NCBI GenBank assembly: GCA_964460345.1
Contig: CAYWRO010000005.1
Coordinates: forward strand, 1 to 64,000
Direction of reading: 5' to 3'
Source of the DNA: CAYWRO01 sp964460345
Lineage (GTDB): Bacteria > Planctomycetota > Phycisphaerae > Phycisphaerales > UBA1924
DNA length: 64,000 nucleotides
Under the pieces are notes generated by a model. That model was not told the origin of the DNA, ran no database searches, and worked only from the letters and a program-made list of their open reading frames with translations. Positions 56,901-64,000 of the stretch are shown here, piece after piece (positions within the stretch are counted from its first letter, which is position 1; each line of letters begins with the position of its first letter). A program made the position numbers and the translations under genes.

Positions 56901-57401
56901 TCAGGGCAGGCGCATGTTGAAGGGGGCGAGGTTGGCGAGCAGGCGATCGATGTCCGCCTCGGTCACCGGGCGGGGATCGAACACGGCCTCGGCGGCGTCG
57001 CGCGGCTCGGCGGCGCCGACAAGGCGGAAGAACTCATCCAGGCCGCCTGGGGTTGTGAGGATGAGAAGGCGGGACGGGGTATTGCCGATGTTGCGAAACG
57101 TGTGCACCGCGCCGGCCGGGACGAACGCGAACTGGCCGGGACCGGCGATGATCTGTTCGTCGCCGCGGGTCACCTGCACGGCGCCCTCGAGGATGTAAAA
57201 GCCTTCGCCGCAGTCGTCGTGGATGTGAGGCGGGGGTCCGCGGTGGCCGACCGGCTGGCGCGCATCGAAGAGTGAGTACGCGCGGCCGGTTTGCGCGGCG
57301 GATGCGACGACTGTCAGGAGATCATCTCCGACCCACCACTGCTCACGAGCGGGCGTGGGGTGAGCCTCGGCGAAGGCTTGGAGGGGGTTTGAGGTTGTCA
57401 C
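56901..57401 (-). CDS. Cupin-domain protein
   Basis: A 166-residue single cupin. Motif 1 is PPPHIHDDCGEGFYILEGAV near residue 54 (metal ligands His, His, Glu) and motif 2 is PAGAVHTFRNIG near 95 (His). It probably binds a metal and acts as a small-molecule dioxygenase, isomerase or sensor; the substrate is not evident. It starts at a GTG (57401) with GGAGG 7 bases upstream. It is divergent from hmgA, separated by a palindromic repeat. Confidence 0.82.
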   Translation of the reverse strand: MTTSNPLQAFAEAHPTPAREQWWVGDDLLTVVASAAQTGRAYSLFDARQPVGHRGPPPHIHDDCGEGFYILEGAVQVTRGDEQIIAGPGQFAFVPAGAVHTFRNIGNTPSRLLILTTPGGLDEFFRLVGAAEPRDAAEAVFDPRPVTEADIDRLLANLAPFNMRLP

Positions 57402-57567
57402 AGGGTTGCCTCCGGTTGAAGGCTCACATGATAGCTGGGCGGCGGGAATGGGTGGGAACATTCCCCTGTTTGAGGGGCTGCCGTGCGGTACATGGGCGGG
57501 CCGTTCGCCTACTCTTTGAATAGCGGGTTGAAGAGTGGTCGGGGCTTAGGGGGACTGATTCGTTCGT

Positions 57568-57586
57568 CACAGGCCAGAGGCCTGTG
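57568..57586. repeat. Palindrome CACAGGCC-AGA-GGCCTGTG
   Basis: A perfect 8-bp inverted repeat in the cupin-hmgA divergent region, followed by a partial second copy (GAGCCAGAGGC). It is of the same dispersed hairpin class as the other elements. Confidence 0.65.
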
Positions 57587-57638
57587 CCACGAGCCAGAGG
57601 CGGGCGGAAAATAGCGGACCATGTGGTAAGGATTAACC

Positions 57639-58982
57639 ATGCCGTATTACACCAAGCTTGGGAATCTCCCGAAGAAGCGACACGTGCAGTTCCGGCGTCC
57701 GGACGGGGCTCTCTACTCCGAGGAACTCTTCGGCACGGAGGGGTTTGTCGGTCCGACGTCGACGATGTACCACATTCATCCGCCGACGCAGGTGCACGGG
57801 TGGAAGACGCTGTATGTGACGAAGCCGGAGTACGTGGAGACGGAGGTGATGCGCATGCGTCACCTGGTCACGAATCGGCACAAGCCCAAGGGCGATCCGG
57901 TAAGCGGGCGCGTGGTGCTGTTCGGCAACGCGGACGTAGAGATGAGCGTGTGCGTGCCGGCGGAGGCGATGGATTACCACTTCAAGAACGGGCAGGGAGA
58001 CGAGTGCCTGTTCGTGCACTACGGGTCCGGCACGTGCTGGACGATGATGGGCACGCTGAAGTTCGGGCCGAAGGACTACATCGTCATCCCGAAGGGGGTG
58101 ATCTACCGGATGGAGTTCGATGAGCGGCCGGATGATGGTTCGGACAATGACGCGTTCGGGGGGTATTCGAAGAAGGACATGCCGTACGGCAAGTTCATCG
58201 CCTTCGAGACGGCGAACGGCTCGCACATCCTGCCCCCGCCGCGGTATCTTTCGAAGAAGACGGCGCAGTTCCTGGAGCATGCGCCGTACTGCGAGCGGGA
58301 CCTGCGCGTTCCGGAACTGCCGCTGACCTTTGACGAGGCGGGGGAGTTCGAGGTGCGGATCAAGGCGAGAAACTGCGTGCACTCGTACGTGTACCCGTAT
58401 CACCCGCTGGACATCGTCGGCTGGGACGGGTGCTACTACCCGTACATCTTCAATATCGAAGATTTCGCGCCGATCACGGGCAAGCTGCACATGCCGCCGC
58501 CGATCCACCAGACGTTCGAGGGGCACAACTTCGTGATCTGCTCCTTCTGCCCGCGCATGCTGGACTGGCACCCGGAGGCGATTCCCGTCCCGTACAACCA
58601 CTCGAACCTGGACTCCGACGAGATCCTCTACTACGTCGAGGGCAACTACAAGGCCCGCAAGGGGATCGATGTAGGGTCGATCAGTGTGCATCCGCAGGGG
58701 ATTCCGCACGGGCCGCATCCGGGGACGATCGAGAAGTCGCTCGGCGCGACCTTCACCAACGAACTGGCGGTGATGTGCGACACGTTCCGGCCGATGTACC
58801 CGACGAAGGCGGCGCTGGAGATGGATGAGCCGAACTATCCGAAGTCGTGGGAGGGCGAGCACTTCCCGCAGACGGCGGGGACCGCGCACGCGCACGCATC
58901 GGACGGCTCGCCGGCCAGGAGCAACGGCACGAACGGGACGCCCGCGAAGGATGGCCGGACGACGGACGTCTGGGCGGGGTAG
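57639..58982 (+). CDS. hmgA: Homogentisate 1,2-dioxygenase
   Basis: A 447-residue iron dioxygenase opening the aromatic ring of homogentisate in tyrosine/phenylalanine breakdown. MPYYTKLGNLPKKRHVQFRR at the N-terminus, GDECLFVHYGSGTCWTMMG in the middle and the C-terminal iron site (YNHSNLDSDEILYYVEGN; GIPHGPHPG) are typical of the bacterial HmgA branch. The last ~35 residues are a low-complexity tail. AAGG precedes the ATG. No other homogentisate gene (hpd, maiA, fahA) is nearby, so the pathway is incomplete in view. Confidence 0.9.
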   Translation: MPYYTKLGNLPKKRHVQFRRPDGALYSEELFGTEGFVGPTSTMYHIHPPTQVHGWKTLYVTKPEYVETEVMRMRHLVTNRHKPKGDPVSGRVVLFGNADVEMSVCVPAEAMDYHFKNGQGDECLFVHYGSGTCWTMMGTLKFGPKDYIVIPKGVIYRMEFDERPDDGSDNDAFGGYSKKDMPYGKFIAFETANGSHILPPPRYLSKKTAQFLEHAPYCERDLRVPELPLTFDEAGEFEVRIKARNCVHSYVYPYHPLDIVGWDGCYYPYIFNIEDFAPITGKLHMPPPIHQTFEGHNFVICSFCPRMLDWHPEAIPVPYNHSNLDSDEILYYVEGNYKARKGIDVGSISVHPQGIPHGPHPGTIEKSLGATFTNELAVMCDTFRPMYPTKAALEMDEPNYPKSWEGEHFPQTAGTAHAHASDGSPARSNGTNGTPAKDGRTTDVWAG

Positions 58983-59035
58983 GGATGCGGGCCAACCGCG
59001 CCGAGACCCGGTCGCTGGAACGGGCGCACCGGGCA

Positions 59036-59072
59036 GGGCTTGCCACTGAGTGCAGCGGACAAGCCGCGGCGC
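59036..59072. repeat. Palindromic GGGCTTGCC/GCGGACAAGCC element
   Basis: An imperfect hairpin between hmgA and lptD, related to 10966-11012. It probably ends the hmgA transcript. Confidence 0.55.
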
Positions 59073-59110
59073 CCCACGCCGTGATCGGATGGGGGTGATA
59101 GCATCGCCGC

Positions 59111-62100
59111 ATGCGAGAGAGAGGCACCAGGTCACGGATGATCGTCGCCGCGGCGGGACTTGCGCTGTGCGCGCTCTGCCCCCCACTGCTCGGGCAGGAT
59201 GATGCGGCGTTGCAGCCGGGTGCGCGTGCGGTGGATCCACTGGACATCACGGGGCGCGACTTTGCGGGAATCCGGTTTTCGCCGGTTTCCGTGGCGGGGC
59301 GCACGGAGCTTGCGGCGAGCCGCGCGCATGCGTGGACGGAGACGGACGTCAACGGAAGCGCCGTGCAGCGGCTTTTGCTGGAGGGGGATGTGGTGGTGCG
59401 GATGGGGCTGCACCGGTTTGTGGCGGCGCGGGCGGTGGTGTGGATCCAGCGGCTGGCGGATGATGCGGCGGGCGGCGCGCCGGTGCGACAGATCGCGGTC
59501 TACTTCGACCGGGTCTCCGACCCCGGCGCGGAGGCGGGCGTCGGGCAGTCGGCGGACCGGCTGCTGGTCACCGGCGTGCTGCAGGGGGACCTTTCCCTGC
59601 GCGTGGATGTGACGGCGCCGGAGCGGCCGCAGGAACTCTTTCTGCAGGAGGGCGAAGCGCGGCTGTCACGGTTCCTGCTGCGGCAGATCGGGGCGGTGGA
59701 GTTCGTGGAGGCGGAGCGTGAGGACGTCTTTGCGCGGGCGCGGCGCGCGGAGGCGGAGCGCGCGGCCCGCGCGGGGCTCAGGCCGGGCGTCAGCCGGCCG
59801 TTTGAACCGGGATCGGAGATCGATCCGATGACGCCGCGGCCGCAGCGAGAGGTGGAGCCGGTGGATCCGGCGCTGCGGCTGCCGCCGATCTTCGCCGAGG
59901 AGGGGACGATCGGGTTCGCCTTCGGGCAGGCGGAGTTCGCCACGGGCGAAGCGCACAACACGCTGATCATCTCCGATGGGCTTGTGGCGCAGCACATCGA
60001 TCCTTTGCGCGAGCGGCGGCTGCAGATCTCCGCGCAGCGCGCGGTGGTCTTCACCGCGCCGGGCCAGGTGCCCGACGCCTTTGAGTACAAGGCGGAGGAT
60101 GTGTACGGGATCTACCTCGAGGGGGACGTCGTCGCGACGGACGGGAACTACACGCTGCGCGGCCGGCAGGTTTACTACGACGTTCAGAACAACCGGGCGC
60201 ATTTGGCGGATGCCGTGTTCTTCACGTACGACGAAGAGCGGAACCTGCCGCTGTACGTTCGCGCCAAGGCGCTGCGGCAGGAGGCGGAGAATCGCTTCAG
60301 CGCGCGGGGGGCGACGCTGTCCAATGCTTCCTTCGCCGATCCGCAGTTTGCGATCGGCGCCAGCGAGATCAGCGTGACGAGGGAGCGCCGCGCGGGCGGC
60401 GGTGAGGGCGCGGGGACGGCGACGGTGGTCGATGCGCGGAACCTCACGCTCAAGGCGCTGGGTTTGCCGTTCTTTTACTGGCCGCGGTTCAGGGGGGACA
60501 TTCAGAACATCCCGCTCAAGGATGTGCGTGTGGAGAACTCGTCCACGGGCGGGACCGCGATCAAGACGGCCTGGGACGTTTTCGGGCTCGTCGGGATGCG
60601 TCCGCCGACGGGCGTGGATGTGAACCTGCTGCTTGACGGTTATTTCAAGCGCGGCGTCGCGGTGGGGACGGACGCCTCGTGGTTCACGGGGGACAGCGAC
60701 GGCAAGCTGCTGGCGTACCTGCTGCCGAGCGATTCGGGCAAGGACCAGCTCACCAGCGGCGCGGAGGTCGAGCGCGACGATGAGACGCGCGGGATGATCC
60801 TGGCCGAGCACCGGGCGGCGCTCGGGAAGAACTGGACGCTTTTCCTCGAGGGCGCGTACGTCTCCGATGAGAACTTCGTGGACGCCTTCTTCGAGCCGCT
60901 GGCCGAGACGCGGCGCGAGTTCACAAACAGCGCGTACCTGCGGTACCTTGACGACGCTTCGGCGCTGACCTTCCAGGGCAAGGGGTCGCTGATGGACTTC
61001 ACGCCCAATGAGTACCTGCTGCAGTCGCAGGGGTACGACGTCGAGAAGCTGCCGGAGATCGCTTACTGGCGGTTCGCCGACGATCTGCTCGGCGACGCCG
61101 CGCCCGGGGGGCTGACGTGGTCGTCGGAGATGCGCTACAGCCGCGCGAGGATCAACCTCACGGAGCCGACGGCGGCAGAGCTCGGGTTTAATACGAACTC
61201 GCGGGCGCGCGCGGCCTTCGGGCTCAACCCGAACGATTCGCTCGCCGACCGGCTGCGCCTGATGGGGATCGACACCGACGAAGTCAACCGCTTCGACACG
61301 CGGCATGAACTCAACAGCGCGTTCTATCTCGGGCCGGTGAAGGTGAACCCCTTCGTCACGGGTCGGATCACGGCGTACGACAACACGTTTGAGGAGTACT
61401 GGCCCGGCGACGGCGGCGATGACGATGTGCGTTACTTCGGCGCGGCGGGCGCGCGGGTCTCCACCTCGATCACGCGGGTGAACAACAACTTCGATTCACG
61501 GTTCTTCGACCTGCACCGGGTGCGCCACATCGTGGAGCCGAACGTGACGGTGTGGTCCAGCGGCGCGAACCGCGACCAGGAGACGCTGCCGGTCTACGAC
61601 GACCGCGTCGAGTCGCTGGCCACGGGCTCGGCGGTGCGCTTCGGGGTCGATCAGACGTGGCAGACGATGCGCGGCGCGCCGGGGCGGTACCGGTCGGTGG
61701 ACTTCCTCAAGGTGAGCCAGCATTTCACCTTCTCCAGCCAGGACGCCGACCGCGAATCGCCGATCGGACGGTTCTTCGACTTCCGGCCGGAGTACTCGCT
61801 GCTCGGGGATTACTCCACCACGGACGTTGTGTGGAACGTTTCCGATCCGGTCGCGCTCTCCTTCAACATGATTTACGACTTTGAGACGAGCCAGCCGGCG
61901 CGCACGAGCGCGGGCGCGCTGGTGCAGCACTCGGAGGCGTTCAGTTCCTACGTGGAGATGCGCTTCATCAACGCGCTGGATTCGACGTACCTGAACTTCG
62001 GGGCGAACTACCAGCTCACGCGCAAGTACCGGCTGGAGACGCACGCCACGTACGACACCGATTACGAAGAGTTTCAGTCGATCAGCGGCGTTCTGCGGCG

Positions 62101-62266
62101 GCGCTTCCCGGAGGCGACGCTCGGCGTGGTCGTCAACTACAACCAGATCTCCGATGAGACGTCGTTCGGATTCGTCTTCGAGCCGGTCGGGGTGACCGAG
62201 CAGCCGGGTGCGCGCTTGCAGCGGCTGGGTTCTGACAGAGGGCGCGTCCGCGCTGTGGGAGGCTGA
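59111..62266 (+). CDS. lptD: LPS-assembly protein LptD (OstA/Imp-like)
   Basis: A 1051-residue outer-membrane protein. A signal peptide (residues ~10-30) is followed by an OstA-type periplasmic beta-jellyroll (~60-420: EGDVVATDGNYTLRGRQVYY; DAVFFTYDEERNLPLYVRAK) and a large beta barrel (~450-1050) whose strands alternate aromatic residues (TLKALGLPFFYWPRFRGDIQ). LptD inserts lipopolysaccharide into the outer leaflet with LptE. It is longer than the ~800 of proteobacteria. A TAGCAT box (59099-59104) ends 6 nt before the ATG at 59111. The argJ gene follows after 3 bp, so they form an operon. Confidence 0.85.
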   Translation: MRERGTRSRMIVAAAGLALCALCPPLLGQDDAALQPGARAVDPLDITGRDFAGIRFSPVSVAGRTELAASRAHAWTETDVNGSAVQRLLLEGDVVVRMGLHRFVAARAVVWIQRLADDAAGGAPVRQIAVYFDRVSDPGAEAGVGQSADRLLVTGVLQGDLSLRVDVTAPERPQELFLQEGEARLSRFLLRQIGAVEFVEAEREDVFARARRAEAERAARAGLRPGVSRPFEPGSEIDPMTPRPQREVEPVDPALRLPPIFAEEGTIGFAFGQAEFATGEAHNTLIISDGLVAQHIDPLRERRLQISAQRAVVFTAPGQVPDAFEYKAEDVYGIYLEGDVVATDGNYTLRGRQVYYDVQNNRAHLADAVFFTYDEERNLPLYVRAKALRQEAENRFSARGATLSNASFADPQFAIGASEISVTRERRAGGGEGAGTATVVDARNLTLKALGLPFFYWPRFRGDIQNIPLKDVRVENSSTGGTAIKTAWDVFGLVGMRPPTGVDVNLLLDGYFKRGVAVGTDASWFTGDSDGKLLAYLLPSDSGKDQLTSGAEVERDDETRGMILAEHRAALGKNWTLFLEGAYVSDENFVDAFFEPLAETRREFTNSAYLRYLDDASALTFQGKGSLMDFTPNEYLLQSQGYDVEKLPEIAYWRFADDLLGDAAPGGLTWSSEMRYSRARINLTEPTAAELGFNTNSRARAAFGLNPNDSLADRLRLMGIDTDEVNRFDTRHELNSAFYLGPVKVNPFVTGRITAYDNTFEEYWPGDGGDDDVRYFGAAGARVSTSITRVNNNFDSRFFDLHRVRHIVEPNVTVWSSGANRDQETLPVYDDRVESLATGSAVRFGVDQTWQTMRGAPGRYRSVDFLKVSQHFTFSSQDADRESPIGRFFDFRPEYSLLGDYSTTDVVWNVSDPVALSFNMIYDFETSQPARTSAGALVQHSEAFSSYVEMRFINALDSTYLNFGANYQLTRKYRLETHATYDTDYEEFQSISGVLRRRFPEATLGVVVNYNQISDETSFGFVFEPVGVTEQPGARLQRLGSDRGRVRAVGG

Positions 62267-62269
62267 ACG

Positions 62270-63529
62270 ATGTCGGTGACGCGACCACTTGGATTCGCCG
62301 CCGCGGCGGTGAAGGCGGGGATCAAGCCCTCCGGCAAGCCGGATCTGGCGCTGATCGTGCGCACGACTGGGCCGGAGGCGGAGACGCGCGCGGCGGCCGC
62401 GGCGGTCTTCACGTCGAGCGCGGTGGTGGGCGCGCCCGTTGAGATCGGCCGGACGTGGCGCGCTTCGCTGTCGCGCGGCGGGCGGCCCTTGCGGGCGGTG
62501 CTCATCAACGCGGGGAACGCCAACGCCGCGACGGGGCGTCCGGGCGTGCGCGATGCGCTGGCGTGCATGCAGAAGGCCGGCGCGCTGCTCGGGTGCGACC
62601 CGGAAGAGATTCTGCCGAGCAGCACGGGCGTGATCGGCCGGCGGCTGCCGGTGGACAAAATCACCGCCGCGCTGCCGGAACTGGCGGCCGCGCTGTCGCG
62701 CGGGCGCGACGCCGACGATGCGGCGGCCGCGGCGATCATGACGACGGACCTTGTCCCCAAGAGCGCGCACCGCGAGGTGGAACTCGGCGGCCACACCGTG
62801 CACATCGGCGCGATCGCCAAGGGCTCGGGCATGATTGCGCCGCGGCTGGATCGCGTGCCCGCCCCGCCGCCGCAGGCGACCATGCTCGCTTTCATCACGA
62901 CCGATGCGCCCGTGGAGGCGAACCTGCTGCAATCGATGCTGGAATCGTGCTGCGCGGTTTCCTTTGAGCGCATCAGCGTCGATGCGCACCCCTCCTGCTC
63001 GGACACCGTGGTGATTCTGAGCAGCGGCCTGGCGCCGATCGAGACGATTCAGCCCGGTTCGCCGGCGGCGCACGCGTTTGCCGCCGCGCTTCGGTCGGTG
63101 TGCGAGGAACTCGCCGAGGCGGTGGTGCGCGATGGCGAGGGCGCGACAAAAGTCTTTCGCGCCACCGTGCGCGGCGCGGCGAGCGAGGCGGACGCCGCGG
63201 CGATGGCCCGCGCGATCGTCGATTCACCGCTCGTCAAGTGCGCGATTCACGGCAAGGACCCGAACTGGGGGCGGATCGTCACGGCCGCGGGGAACGCGGG
63301 CGTGGCGTTCAACCCCGCGGAGGCCTCGCTCGTGATCGGGAGCGTGAAGGTCTACGAGGCGGGCGTGCCGACGGGGGTCGCGACCGACAGCGCTGCGCTG
63401 GTCGCCGCGATGGAGGCGGACCCGGTTGAACTGGTTCTGACCGTGGGACGCGGCACGGGCGAGGCGTGGTTCCTGGGGTGCGACCTGAGCGCGGAGTACG
63501 TGCGGATCAATGCGCTGTACACGACGTGA
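62270..63529 (+). CDS. argJ: Bifunctional glutamate N-acetyltransferase/amino-acid acetyltransferase
   Basis: A 419-residue enzyme that starts and recycles the acetyl cycle of arginine synthesis. It is self-cleaved before the catalytic Thr in QATMLAFITTDAP (Thr near residue 204) into alpha and beta chains. Other motifs are LINAGNANAATG near residue 80, LPSSTGVIGRRL near 123 and HGKDPNWGRIVTAAGNAG near 330. About 12 residues (RLDRVPAPPPQ) are inserted just before the cleavage site. GGAGG precedes the ATG. Acetyl transfer from acetylornithine implies a cyclic pathway. It is coupled to lptD by position only. Confidence 0.94.
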   Translation: MSVTRPLGFAAAAVKAGIKPSGKPDLALIVRTTGPEAETRAAAAAVFTSSAVVGAPVEIGRTWRASLSRGGRPLRAVLINAGNANAATGRPGVRDALACMQKAGALLGCDPEEILPSSTGVIGRRLPVDKITAALPELAAALSRGRDADDAAAAAIMTTDLVPKSAHREVELGGHTVHIGAIAKGSGMIAPRLDRVPAPPPQATMLAFITTDAPVEANLLQSMLESCCAVSFERISVDAHPSCSDTVVILSSGLAPIETIQPGSPAAHAFAAALRSVCEELAEAVVRDGEGATKVFRATVRGAASEADAAAMARAIVDSPLVKCAIHGKDPNWGRIVTAAGNAGVAFNPAEASLVIGSVKVYEAGVPTGVATDSAALVAAMEADPVELVLTVGRGTGEAWFLGCDLSAEYVRINALYTT

Positions 63530-63631
63530 GAATTGAACCACAGAGGCGCCGAGGCACAGAGGGGGAGGGGGGATGATCCGCAGATTTCGCAGATTGCGCA
63601 GATGAAGGCCTGGGTGGCATGCCCACAACGT

Positions 63632-63727
63632 CGGGTGGCATGCCCACGCTGTACTCAGCGCGGGCATGGAGAGAGGAAAGTCTCACGCAGGGGCGCAGAG
63701 GCGCAGGGGAAGAGGGAAAAGGACTGG
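63632..63727. repeat. 96-bp direct repeat, copy 1
   Basis: Bases 63632-63727 are identical to 63905-64000, and the second copy runs into the window edge. Each copy starts with the GCATGCCC palindrome and continues through GAGAGGAAAGTCTCACGCAG and G/A-rich sequence. Confidence 0.9.
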
Positions 63728-63904
63728 TAGGCGCTGGGCCTTCCCGCCTTTCTCTGTGGTCTCTGTGGGCTCTGTGGTTCAAAGAAATTGAACCGCGGAG
63801 AACGCGGAGAGCACAGAGAAGGAAGGGTGTTGCTTGTCTCCTCCTCCGTGTCCCTCCGTGGAACTTTGTGGTTCACATGCCCTGAACGACAGGCAACGCA
63901 AGCC

Positions 63905-64000
63905 CGGGTGGCATGCCCACGCTGTACTCAGCGCGGGCATGGAGAGAGGAAAGTCTCACGCAGGGGCGCAGAGGCGCAGGGGAAGAGGGAAAAGGACTGG
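63905..64000. repeat. 96-bp direct repeat, copy 2 (may continue)
   Basis: Identical to 63632-63727, starting 273 bp downstream of it. True length is unknown because the window ends inside the match. Confidence 0.9.

Larger units (their letters stand above)
63530..64000. other. Repeat-rich intergenic region after argJ (471 bp to window end)
   Basis: No gene is visible. Successive elements are ACCACAGAGG-type repeats at 63538, a G-run plus GCAGATTTC/GCAGATTGC (63561-63606), two GCATGCCC palindromes, CTCTGTGG-type inverted repeats near 63753-63785, and an exact 96-bp duplication. The elements are the same kinds seen around 3200-4050 and 1724, which marks them as dispersed families. Confidence 0.75.

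Noticed and set aside
1..64000. tRNA, rRNA, prophage, transposase or toxin-antitoxin genes
   Set aside because: I looked for T-loop motifs, integrase or transposase signatures and small paired genes, and found none I could support.

Overview
The window is GC-rich bacterial chromosome and most resembles a planctomycete of the class Phycisphaerae. Three secreted proteins end in paired GC-type dockerin repeats (D-x-D-G-N-x-x-V-D-V-F-D-L-L-A-Y-L-D-x-W-F, then a terminal Cys). Two tandem genes encode prepilin-like proteins with an [21 protein letters not shown]-terminus and a C-terminal H-x10-DG motif. Many conserved proteins of unknown function and abundant short palindromic intergenic repeats fit the same group. 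LptD and GmhA point to an outer membrane. I see no tRNA, rRNA, CRISPR, transposase, integrase or phage gene. This is core chromosome with a heavy load of small non-coding repeats. Genus and species cannot be read from the sequence.

Layout. 1-3185: end of the succinate dehydrogenase operon (sdhA partial, sdhB) and two small helical proteins. 3186-4076: a non-coding island of two 21-bp tandem arrays between inverted G-run/GCAGATT ends. 4077-8630 (minus strand): UbiB/ABC1 kinase, DUF2267 protein, methyltransferase, UbiA prenyltransferase. 8794-11895: ribF, an NrnA-like DHH phosphoesterase, an orphan DNA methyltransferase. 11990-17003: DUF1579 protein, an unknown protein, a six-repeat dockerin protein. 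17217-24237: comB, serC, a third 21-bp array, metF, a DEAD-box helicase, serA. 24383-31213: two prepilin-like genes, a zinc-ribbon/GYF protein, a parvulin lipoprotein, a response regulator with a UbiA-like membrane protein. 31258-38224: PBP4 peptidase, UbiD decarboxylase, methyltransferase, ABC-2 exporter pair. 38325-42528: two divergent secreted dockerin proteins, one a trypsin-like protease with a seven-repeat FG-GAP propeller. 42657-44825: purD and a PepSY protein. 44893-51444 (minus strand): a peptide-type ABC transporter operon lacking an ATPase. 51997-54816: a large membrane PAS/coiled-coil/degenerate-kinase/PilZ protein. 55024-63529: gmhA, UPF0316 protein, cupin, hmgA, lptD, argJ. 63530-64000: repeats, including an exact 96-bp duplication.

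Functional threads. Serine (serC, serA), one-carbon (metF), purine (purD), arginine (argJ) and flavin (ribF) biosynthesis are scattered rather than clustered. Quinone-type enzymes (UbiA, UbiB, UbiD) are spread over 30 kb. Envelope functions include LptD, GmhA, PBP4, a parvulin lipoprotein and the peptide transporter. Secreted dockerin-tagged proteins and the prepilin-like proteins represent the extracellular programme.

The most unusual signals are four. Non-coding arrays keep a strict 21-bp period while their sequence changes. G-rich or palindromic segments sit in frame inside conserved enzymes. A group of genes has a TANNNT box ending only 5 to 8 nt before the start codon and little or no Shine-Dalgarno sequence, suggesting leaderless transcripts. 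Finally there is the kinase-like PilZ protein that has lost its catalytic residues.
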